In this document: positions 1-5,326 of the stretch, in pieces | How the letters are laid out: every line of letters begins with the position of its first letter | Position numbering within the stretch: the first letter of the stretch is position 1 | Assembly (NCBI GenBank): GCA_045605745.1 | Contig: JAZUQN010000173.1 | Location: 1 to 5,326 of the forward strand | DNA length: 5,326 bases | DNA from: SIG710 sp045605745 | GTDB taxonomy: Bacteria > Bacillota > Clostridia > Oscillospirales > CAG-272 | Direction of reading: 5' to 3' | The notes under the pieces: model-generated | Databases searched by the model: none | What the model saw: the letters and a program-made list of their open reading frames with translations, nothing else | Told to the model about the DNA's origin: nothing | Program-made: the position numbers and the translations under genes

Positions 1-611
1 AGTTCCTCGCTTTGCAGTGTCAATTCGATTTTATTTATCTCTTTTTCTATGCATTCGGGATATTCGATTTTTATTTGATCGCTGTTGTCTTTTTTGACTT
101 GACAGGCAGTATCAACCGAAGCCTTGAGCGCCTCAAGACTTTTCTTTTTTCGAGCAACTGTTCCAATGACTGGCATTCCTATGCGTTGAGAGAGAAGCTC
201 TGCATCAACTTTTAGTTTTTTCTTTTTCGCCTCGTCAAGAAGATTTAGGCATATAACAACCGGCACGCCGGTTTCAATGATCTGTAGGGTTAGATTGAGA
301 TTTCTTTCAAGACAGGTTGCGTCTAAAACATTTATCACTGCCTTTGGCTCACCAAAACAGATATAGTCTCTTGCAATCTCCTCTTCCGGGGAATGCGACA
401 TAAGGGAATATGTTCCCGGTGTGTCGAAAATATTGTAGCTGAAGAGATCGCTCTCAAAATATCCCGAGGCGTTTGCAACTGTTTTTCCCGGCCAGTTTCC
501 TGTGTGCTGATGCATTCCGGTTAGACCGTTAAAAACCGTGCTTTTTCCAACATTCGGATTTCCTGCAAGTGCTATCTCAATGGTTTCCTTATTTTGATAT
601 GAGCTTTTCAT
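1..611 (-). CDS. feoB: Ferrous iron transport protein B, N-terminal G domain (partial)
   Basis: FeoB is the inner-membrane Fe(II) transporter with an N-terminal cytosolic GTPase domain. Only the first 203 codons are in the window; the gene continues beyond the left edge, so the membrane part is not seen. The G motifs are clear: G1 GNPNVGKS at residues 17-24, the switch I region GNWPGKT at 38-44 with the G2 Thr at 44, G3 DTPG at 63-66 (followed by TYSL), G4 NLLD at 123-126, and a G5-like TVA at 151-153 followed by RK. I chose the ATG at 611-609 because GGAG at 623-620 lies 8 bases upstream. An in-frame ATG at 617 is only 2 bases from that site and is less likely. The start overlaps the end of feoA by 23 bases in another frame, so translation is probably coupled. 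Family assignment is firm. The G3 second residue is Thr where many FeoB proteins have Leu, which still fits DxxG. Confidence 0.96.
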   Translation of the reverse strand, partial: MKSSYQNKETIEIALAGNPNVGKSTVFNGLTGMHQHTGNWPGKTVANASGYFESDLFSYNIFDTPGTYSLMSHSPEEEIARDYICFGEPKAVINVLDATCLERNLNLTLQIIETGVPVVICLNLLDEAKKKKLKVDAELLSQRIGMPVIGTVARKKKSLEALKASVDTACQVKKDNSDQIKIEYPECIEKEINKIELTLQSEE

Positions 612-855
612 TATCATTTCTCCGATCTGCAAGTATTGATATCATTTTGCAGTCCTCATCACGCAGTGCAACTACAGCACCTTTAACAAGAAACGCCGAA
701 AGTCCACCAAGAGGGCTTCGACCAACACATTCAATAGCTGTTTTTGGGGCAAATCCCATATCAATTAGTCTGCGGCGCATAGCCCCCACCCCTTGTAGCT
801 CGGAAATATATGCTCTGTCTCCAATTCTCATATCAGTTAATTTGTGTTTATACAT
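589..855 (-). CDS. feoA: Ferrous iron transport protein A (FeoA, SH3-like domain)
   Basis: This 88-aa cytosolic protein matches FeoA, the small SH3-fold partner of FeoB that is needed for, or tunes, Fe(II) uptake. Family hallmarks seen are the early L-x-D-M-x-x-G-D segment (residues 6-13), the central GVGAMRRRLIDMGF run (22-35), a SPLGG segment near 47-51, and the late VALRDEDCKMISI stretch where family members carry ALR followed by a beta strand. Length is typical (75-90 aa), with a short charged tail of about 13 residues, part of which is encoded in the overlap with feoB. The ATG at 855 has AAGGTGA at 872-866 about 10 bases upstream. It is the first gene of the leftward feoAB operon, so Fe-responsive control (Fur or DtxR type) would be expected, but I see no clear match to either box. 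Confidence 0.95.
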   Translation of the reverse strand: MYKHKLTDMRIGDRAYISELQGVGAMRRRLIDMGFAPKTAIECVGRSPLGGLSAFLVKGAVVALRDEDCKMISILADRRNDNEKLISK

Positions 856-859
856 GGTA

Positions 860-915
860 AAGTGTCACCTTTCGATTTCTTTTTATGTTCTCAGTATATT
901 TTATTCGTGACACTT
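860..915. repeat. 9-bp inverted repeat around the feoAB promoter
   Basis: AAGTGTCAC at 860-868 and GTGACACTT at 907-915 are exact reverse complements separated by 38 bases. The arms lie on both sides of the candidate feoAB -10 element, and the left arm overlaps the feoA Shine-Dalgarno site (AAGGTGA on the minus strand). The core TGACAC appears a third time at 978-983, inside the -35 region of the rightward promoter. It could be a pair of operator half-sites or, if the transcript starts further upstream than 893, an RNA hairpin that hides the ribosome binding site. The role is inference; only the repeat is observed. Confidence 0.4.
893..898 (-). promoter_or_regulatory. Candidate -10 element for feoAB
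   Basis: Read on the minus strand, this is TATACT, one mismatch from TATAAT and about 38 bases before the feoA ATG. Transcription would begin near 886, leaving a leader of roughly 30 bases. No convincing -35 hexamer lies 16-18 bases upstream (the sequence there is CCGGTC-like), so the promoter is either weak, activator dependent or misplaced. It is listed because it is the best -10 candidate in the short divergent region. Confidence 0.35.
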
Positions 916-976
916 GACCGGTGTTAAATTATCGGTTGAAAAATATCAAAAAATGAGGTAAAAAATCTCAAATTTG

Positions 977-1005
977 TTGACACGGGACTTCTAAGGTAGT
1001 ATAAT
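977..1005 (+). promoter_or_regulatory. Consensus sigma-70/sigma-A promoter for the rightward operon
   Basis: TTGACA at 977-982 and TATAAT at 1000-1005 are separated by exactly 17 bases, so both hexamers and the spacing match the housekeeping consensus perfectly. Transcription should start near 1011-1013, giving a leader of about 34 bases before the ATG at 1046, too short for a riboswitch. An 8-bp palindrome, CAAATTTG (969-976), directly abuts the -35 hexamer. A promoter this close to consensus usually means strong basal transcription, or strong expression held down by a repressor. No CcpA cre-like site is obvious nearby. Confidence 0.85.
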
Positions 1006-1032
1006 ATAATCAATGAAAAATTTGTATGAAAA

Positions 1033-1038
1033 GAGGGG
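1033..1038 (+). promoter_or_regulatory. Ribosome binding site deciding the start at 1046
   Basis: GAGGGG lies 7 bases before the ATG at 1046. The longer reading frame from the ATG at 1013 would begin at or within a couple of bases of the predicted transcription start and would have no ribosome binding site, so the 1046 start is preferred. Confidence 0.75.
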
Positions 1039-1045
1039 ATTTATC

Positions 1046-1606
1046 ATGAAGAAATACTATAAATTGCAGGTTGCAGGTGTTGAGAGAGATTTGACTATCT
1101 GCCCTGTGACAGAGGACTTATACATTGCAGGATTTTTGCTTACGGGCGATGCCTCGCTCTCTGAAGCTTGCGGCAGAGCACTGCTCGAAAAGGCACCCGA
1201 ATATGATTACCTTTTAACGGCAGAGGCAAAAGGCATTCCGCTTGCACATGAAATGGCTCGCCAGCATGGCGATGCAAAATATGTTGTTGCCCGCAAAAAA
1301 GCAAAGGCTTATATGAGCGGTGTTTTTGAGGTTGATGTCACATCAATAACAACAAAGGGTGAGCAAAAGCTTTATCTTGATACCGTTGAAGCGGAAATGA
1401 TGAAGGGAAAGCGAGTCCTTATTGTCGACGATGTTGTTTCAACCGGTGAATCTCTTTTAGCACTTGAAAAGCTGGCAGATGCCGCAGGTGCAAATATAGT
1501 TGGTAAAATGTTTGTCCTTGCAGAGGGGGATGCGGCAAAGAGAGAGGACATAATTTATCTTGAAAAGCTTCCCCTTTTTGACAGGGAGGGCAATATCCTT
1601 GGATAA
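1046..1606 (+). CDS. Phosphoribosyltransferase family protein (adenine phosphoribosyltransferase-like)
   Basis: A 186-aa type I phosphoribosyltransferase, a cytosolic enzyme family that transfers the phosphoribosyl group of PRPP to a purine base or similar acceptor. The PRPP-binding signature VLIVDDVVSTGES sits at residues 124-136 with its paired Asp (128-129). The TAEAKGIPLAHEMAR segment (58-72) and RKKAKAYM (83-90), a likely pyrophosphate-contact loop, resemble APRT-like proteins common in clostridia. SITTKGEQ (100-107) corresponds to the flexible loop before the core strand. Length is close to APRT (170-190 aa). The start at 1046 is chosen from the ribosome binding site; an ATG 11 codons upstream coincides with the predicted transcription start. 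It is the first gene of the operon, and its stop overlaps the start of the next gene. The true base specificity (adenine, xanthine or other) and any link to the sugar enzymes cannot be read from the sequence. Family assignment is firm, substrate is not. Confidence 0.9.
   Translation: MKKYYKLQVAGVERDLTICPVTEDLYIAGFLLTGDASLSEACGRALLEKAPEYDYLLTAEAKGIPLAHEMARQHGDAKYVVARKKAKAYMSGVFEVDVTSITTKGEQKLYLDTVEAEMMKGKRVLIVDDVVSTGESLLALEKLADAAGANIVGKMFVLAEGDAAKREDIIYLEKLPLFDREGNILG
1584..1589 (+). promoter_or_regulatory. Ribosome binding site for the TTG-started lyase gene
   Basis: GGGAGG, within the run AGGGAGGG, lies inside the end of the phosphoribosyltransferase gene, 9 bases before the TTG at 1599. 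It is the strongest Shine-Dalgarno match in the area and decides the start. An earlier in-frame TTG at 1560 has no such site. Confidence 0.75.
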
Positions 1607-3455
1607 ACTTTCGGAGCTTAGAAAAATTAAAGAAAGACAAAAATCGATAATTTATCAAGGCTACTATCGCAAATATTCAAGGAGCGAATTGAATGCCGAT
1701 TTAGAGCTATGTCTTTTCCAAGATGGGAGAACATATTATTATCCTGATATAGATTATTCTAATACAGACCGATCACTTTGGCCTGTTTCTCACCATCTTA
1801 TGCGCCTTGAATGCCTACTGCTCGATGATAAAGAAAACAGACTTCATAATGATGCTCTGTGGCGTGAAAAAATCATTGGTGCGGTGGAGTTTTGGACCAG
1901 CAATGATTTCAAAAATCCTAATTGGTGGCAAAATCAGATAGGTGTTCCCCAAGTGCTTGTAAACATTGCTCTTATGCTTGAAAAATATTTGGGGGAGAAA
2001 GAAATCTCCGCCATAAAAAGGGTTATACGGCGAGGAACCTTTCATGCTCATGAAGGTATAAGTAAGCTTCCGGAACTTATCGGATATGGAAAATGGAATA
2101 CCGCCGACAATTGGACCGGGGCAAACCTAATTTGGGGGGCAGCAACAACTGTTAAATATGCACTTTGGCTTGAGGATTCGGAGCTTCTTCGTGTTGCGGT
2201 TGACCGTCTTGCAGATGAGATTAAGTTTTCGCTTGAGGGCATCAGAGAGGACGGTGCATTCTGCCAGCATGGGCCAAGATGGTATTCGGGGGGATACGGA
2301 CGCTCGTTTGTATATGAGCTTGCCCCTATAATCAGAGTCCTTTCCGGCACCGAATTTGATCTACCTAAAGAAAAGGTCGATATAATATTGCATCATATTC
2401 TTGACGGTCAGAGGGGTATGATGCGAAAGGGTGTTTTTGATTATGGTGCCGTTGGCAGAGAGTATGCAAGACCGGGTGCCCTTTTTGCAGGAATACTTAT
2501 AAAAGGCTTGAGACTTATAAAGGATGCAGATGGCATAAGCCGCCGTGATGAGCTGCATAGCTTTTATAATGAACTTGTGACAGGCGAGGACAGTCACGAG
2601 ATAACCAGATATTATCCAAGCATTGCACAGCTTTGCCACAAGAAGAACGGTATATATATAGGCGTTAGGGGCAGAAGCGAGGGCATTCACGGGGCTGAAA
2701 TATGCAATAATGAGGCAGTGCTTAGCTATAATATGAGTTACGGTACATATACTTGCGTTATGGAAAGCGGAAGAGAATATTTTGATATTTCTCCCTGCTG
2801 GGACTACTCAAAAATTCCGGGAACAACAGCGAGAAATCAAACGGATAAAGAGCTTTTGTCATATGAAAATTGGAATGGCAATCTTGAAACTCCATGCAGA
2901 GCATATGGTAAAAGCGATGGAGATTGTGGTGTTTTAACAGAATTTACAGCACATGACGGAATTTCGATGACGTCCACATATTTTGTTTTTGATGGTGCAA
3001 TGGTTGCTCTTGGCACCGATATTAAGGACGATACACCCGAAAAAGGCGAGCTTTTCACAACTGTTGAACAGTGTGTCTCGGATTCTTCGAGCTTTGACGG
3101 CGACATTGCAACAAACGGCAAGGTAATCTATAAGAATTTAGACGCTAATACAAAGTTCAATGTTCAGACCACGGTTCGAGAGGGTAGCTGGAGAAGAAAT
3201 CACGGCTCGCTCTCTGATGAAGGCATAAATATGGAGATTTTCTCTGTTTTAATACCCAAAAACGAATATGATAAATATGCTTATCTTGTTTCGGGCGAAA
3301 AAGAGGTCGATGTTGAGGTGCTCAAAAATGATTCTCTGTGTCAGGCGGTCATCTTTGGTGGTGACAAGCTGATGGCTGTTTTTCACCATGACTGCGTAAT
3401 AGAGGTTGGAGACAGAATCGTTGAAGGAAAAAAAGGAGACATAATTCTTAAATAA
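1599..3455 (+). CDS. Polysaccharide lyase family 8 protein, no signal peptide
   Basis: A 618-aa protein with the PL8 (hyaluronate/chondroitin AC/xanthan lyase) plan: an N-terminal alpha-toroid of about 330 residues followed by beta-sandwich domains. PL8 enzymes cleave uronic-acid-containing glycans by beta-elimination. Visible hallmarks are NWWQNQIGVP (108-117; aromatic patch Trp109-Trp110), TGANL (173-177) with the catalytic Asn at 176, QH (His224) followed nine residues later by the catalytic Tyr233 in SGGYG, the Arg-containing GREYARPG (286-293), and WDYSKIPGTT (401-410) in the beta region. The Asn-His-Tyr spacing matches characterised hyaluronate lyases. Those are usually 700-1000 aa and secreted; this one starts with a charged stretch (MDKLSELRKIKERQK), so it is probably cytoplasmic and acts on imported oligosaccharides. 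The TTG start overlaps the upstream gene by 8 bases and has a strong ribosome binding site. The polymer substrate is unknown. Family call is firm; activity is inferred. Confidence 0.9.
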   Translation: MDKLSELRKIKERQKSIIYQGYYRKYSRSELNADLELCLFQDGRTYYYPDIDYSNTDRSLWPVSHHLMRLECLLLDDKENRLHNDALWREKIIGAVEFWTSNDFKNPNWWQNQIGVPQVLVNIALMLEKYLGEKEISAIKRVIRRGTFHAHEGISKLPELIGYGKWNTADNWTGANLIWGAATTVKYALWLEDSELLRVAVDRLADEIKFSLEGIREDGAFCQHGPRWYSGGYGRSFVYELAPIIRVLSGTEFDLPKEKVDIILHHILDGQRGMMRKGVFDYGAVGREYARPGALFAGILIKGLRLIKDADGISRRDELHSFYNELVTGEDSHEITRYYPSIAQLCHKKNGIYIGVRGRSEGIHGAEICNNEAVLSYNMSYGTYTCVMESGREYFDISPCWDYSKIPGTTARNQTDKELLSYENWNGNLETPCRAYGKSDGDCGVLTEFTAHDGISMTSTYFVFDGAMVALGTDIKDDTPEKGELFTTVEQCVSDSSSFDGDIATNGKVIYKNLDANTKFNVQTTVREGSWRRNHGSLSDEGINMEIFSVLIPKNEYDKYAYLVSGEKEVDVEVLKNDSLCQAVIFGGDKLMAVFHHDCVIEVGDRIVEGKKGDIILK

Positions 3456-3464
3456 AGGAAAAGG
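3454..3464 (+). promoter_or_regulatory. Ribosome binding site for the GTG-started GH127 gene
   Basis: AAAGGAAAAGG overlaps the lyase stop codon and offers two possible anti-Shine-Dalgarno matches: AAGG at 3461-3464, 6 bases from the GTG, and AAAGGA at 3454-3459, 11 bases away. No other start codon lies between the lyase stop and this GTG in the same frame. Confidence 0.6.
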
Positions 3465-3470
3465 TCCACC

Positions 3471-5326
3471 GTGGTACAGTATAAGATAGTCAATAAGGTT
3501 GAGCCTTTTGAGCTTGGGGAGATAGATCAAAAGGGATATATAGGACATCTCATAGAAAGACAAATATATAACCGAATAAACTCGAATTTTGCGAGAAACA
3601 CAGTTTATCCGCTTTGCGAGGATGTGTTTAGAACTCGTCCCGATGAGCGAACCGGAATGGGACTATGGCAAGGCGAATTTTGGGGAAAATGGATGCTCGG
3701 GGCCTGTCGGGTGGCAAGATATAAAAATGATGATGAGCTGAAGTGCTTTCTTCACAAATGCGCACTTGCAATTATCTCAACACAGGATGAAAACGGATAT
3801 ATAGGAACATACAAAGATTCAAAATTTTTCATGCCGGTGGATAGGGAAAAAGGAAAGAAAATTCTTGGCTGGCCCTGTGATTGGAACTGGAATTTATGGT
3901 GCCGCAAATATACTCTTTGGGGACTTATTGAAACATATCTTTTGACGGATGATAAGATTATACTTGAAGCTGCAGAGAAAATGTTTTTACATATTCTTGC
4001 CGAGCTTAAAGAGTGTGGCAAAAAGCTATGGGAAACAGGAACCTTTGTTGGAATGCCAAGCTGCTCTATGATAAATCCCATTCTGCTTCTTTACAGGATA
4101 ACCGAGAAGATTGAATATCTTGATTTTGTGCTTGAAATCGCAGACCATTGGGATAGCGAAGATGATGAGGCCCCAAACCTCATTAAAAATGCTTTTTCGG
4201 GCAAACCTATAGATTATTGGTATGATAATGAGGGCGGTAAATGGACAAAGGCTTATGAGCTTCTTTCCTGCGCTGACGGTCTGCTTGAGCTGTACCGATT
4301 TACAGGTAATAAAAGATACCATGATGCGACAAAGAAGCTTGTGGAGCTTCTTGCGGAGCATGAACAAAATCCCTTTTTTAGCGTTGGCTTCAATGATCAA
4401 TTTATATCGGGCGGATATTACGTCAATGGAGCGAGTGAGCCTTGCGATATTATTCATTGGTATAAGCTTTTGTATGAGCTTTATCTTATAAGTGGGGATA
4501 AAAAATATGCAGATATGATGGAGCTTGTCGGATATAACTCGCTTCTTGCAAGCATAAGCTATGATGGCATTTGGGGCGCAAGGATTGTGAGAAGTCATGG
4601 GAAGCATCAGTTTGCTCCGCCGCAGCCGAGCCCTGATCCCTTGCCACATCACCATTGCTGCGTGAATAATCTGCCAAGGGGCGTGCTGAATTTTGCCGAA
4701 AGTGCAGTTGTGCGTTCAGGCAGAGATATTTATATAAATTTTTATACCCCGATAGAAATAAATTCTGCAGTTAAGGTTAGCATTAGTGATGGATATCTCT
4801 TTGGAAAAGAATTCAGCGTAGTAACAGCGGGTGCAGATAGGGTTTTTGTTCGCATTCCGGATTATTGCAGAAGCGTAGAGCTTTGCGGAGAGAGGATTTC
4901 TGCAGAGAACGGTTATTATCAGATACCCGATGACAAAAAGGAAAGCTTTGAGCTGAAATTCGACACAAATCCAAGGATAGTTAAGTTTGAAAAGGATATG
5001 ATCATTCCTCCTTCAGGCGACGTACATTATGTCAGGTGGACGCTGAATAAAAACGATGTTGGATATGTTGACCCAAAGTATATGATTTGTCAAACACCTG
5101 ATAGGGTTATGTATGGGCCACTGTTTTTAGCTCGCTCTGTACGCATTTCGGAGGAGGATATCTCGGAGGTTAAGGGCGGATATAAAAGCTGTGACATTCT
5201 GCCTTGTGAAGCCGAGGACGGTTTTCAGCTTGTGTGCCGGGTTAAAGCCGACGGTGAGGACTATATGATGTGCGATTTTGCATCTGCCGGAAGGGTTGAA
5301 GATGAATCTGCTTATGGGTATATATT
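3471..5326 (+). CDS. Glycoside hydrolase family 127 (DUF1680) protein, partial at 3' end
   Basis: The open frame runs 618 codons and leaves the window without a stop. It resembles the GH127 / DUF1680 group, whose known members include beta-L-arabinofuranosidases built on an (alpha/alpha)6 barrel with beta-sandwich domains. Seen in order: TGMGLWQGEFWGKWM (61-75), QDENGYIGTY (about 107-116), the aromatic WNWNLWCRKY (138-147), GMPSCSMINPILLLYR (about 191-206), and SEPCDIIHWY (322-331). In HypBA1, Glu338, Cys340, Cys417 and Cys418 hold zinc, and Cys417 is the nucleophile. Glu323, Cys325, Cys396 and Cys397 here have matching order and near-matching spacing (71 versus 77 residues between Cys pairs). 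Beta-rich sequence follows from about 405. There is no signal peptide. The GTG is the only start close to the lyase stop. Oddities are an HHHCC run in place of the usual CCPPN surroundings and no obvious match to the acid/base Glu322. Exact sugar specificity is unknown. Confidence 0.82.
   Translation, partial: MVQYKIVNKVEPFELGEIDQKGYIGHLIERQIYNRINSNFARNTVYPLCEDVFRTRPDERTGMGLWQGEFWGKWMLGACRVARYKNDDELKCFLHKCALAIISTQDENGYIGTYKDSKFFMPVDREKGKKILGWPCDWNWNLWCRKYTLWGLIETYLLTDDKIILEAAEKMFLHILAELKECGKKLWETGTFVGMPSCSMINPILLLYRITEKIEYLDFVLEIADHWDSEDDEAPNLIKNAFSGKPIDYWYDNEGGKWTKAYELLSCADGLLELYRFTGNKRYHDATKKLVELLAEHEQNPFFSVGFNDQFISGGYYVNGASEPCDIIHWYKLLYELYLISGDKKYADMMELVGYNSLLASISYDGIWGARIVRSHGKHQFAPPQPSPDPLPHHHCCVNNLPRGVLNFAESAVVRSGRDIYINFYTPIEINSAVKVSISDGYLFGKEFSVVTAGADRVFVRIPDYCRSVELCGERISAENGYYQIPDDKKESFELKFDTNPRIVKFEKDMIIPPSGDVHYVRWTLNKNDVGYVDPKYMICQTPDRVMYGPLFLARSVRISEEDISEVKGGYKSCDILPCEAEDGFQLVCRVKADGEDYMMCDFASAGRVEDESAYGYI

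Noticed and set aside
12..215. A 67-codon plus-strand open frame opposite feoB
   Set aside because: The minus strand here encodes the G4 and G5 region of the FeoB GTPase; the hydrophobic plus-strand peptide reflects the complement of Lys- and Glu-rich codons.
569..910. A 113-codon plus-strand open frame across feoA
   Set aside because: It is antisense to feoA and to the start of feoB, both firmly identified, and shows low-complexity Ser/Ile-rich sequence without a family match.
1013..1045. Upstream ATG as the start of the phosphoribosyltransferase
   Set aside because: It coincides with the predicted transcription start and lacks a ribosome binding site, whereas the ATG at 1046 has GAGGGG 7 bases upstream and gives the usual family N terminus.
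856..1045. Fur box, DtxR box, cre site or riboswitch in the divergent intergenic region
   Set aside because: No stretch matches these consensus sites well enough by eye, and the rightward leader of about 34 bases is too short for a known riboswitch.
1560..1598. TTG at 1560 as the start of the PL8 gene
   Set aside because: It would extend the protein by 13 residues that read as out-of-frame PRT sequence, and it lacks a good ribosome binding site compared with the TTG at 1599.
4026..4655. A 209-codon minus-strand open frame opposite the GH127 gene
   Set aside because: It lies entirely antisense to a well-supported enzyme gene, has no recognisable domain, and its composition (scattered Lys, Ile, Ser, Arg) is typical of the shadow of coding DNA.
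1..5326. Mobile elements, CRISPR arrays, tRNA or rRNA genes
   Set aside because: No regularly spaced direct repeats, transposase-like frames, terminal inverted repeats or tRNA-like folds were seen; nearly all of the window is explained by five genes.

Overview
The window looks like a piece of a low-GC Bacillota (Clostridia-type, probably gut anaerobe) chromosome. I infer this from the AT-rich DNA, the purine-rich Shine-Dalgarno sites, the close-packed genes, the TTG and GTG starts, a feoA-feoB ferrous iron system, and a phosphoribosyltransferase of the type seen in clostridia. The exact organism cannot be told from the sequence alone.

Layout: positions 1-855 carry a leftward (minus strand) operon. 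feoA comes first (855-589), then feoB, whose start overlaps the feoA end by 23 bases and whose coding region runs off the left edge after 203 codons (G-protein domain only). Positions 856-1045 form a short divergent promoter region. On the plus strand it holds a perfect consensus housekeeping promoter (TTGACA, 17-base spacer, TATAAT). On the minus strand it holds a plausible -10 element for feoAB, together with a 9-bp inverted repeat that brackets this element and overlaps the feoA ribosome binding site.

Positions 1046 to the right edge are a rightward operon of three genes. The first is a purine-type phosphoribosyltransferase (186 aa). The second is a polysaccharide lyase family 8 (PL8) enzyme of 618 aa that starts at a TTG overlapping the end of the first gene. 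The third is a glycoside hydrolase family 127 (DUF1680) protein that starts at a GTG 15 bases after the lyase stop and is cut by the right edge after 618 codons.

Neither carbohydrate enzyme has a visible signal peptide. Together they look like a cytoplasmic two-step module: a lyase that beta-eliminates next to a uronic acid, and a cysteine/zinc glycosidase that removes a furanosyl-type or related sugar from imported oligosaccharides. The substrate is not determined by the sequence. The most interesting points are this PL8 plus GH127 pairing, its tight coupling to a nucleotide-salvage-type gene, and the altered active-site surroundings of the GH127 protein.
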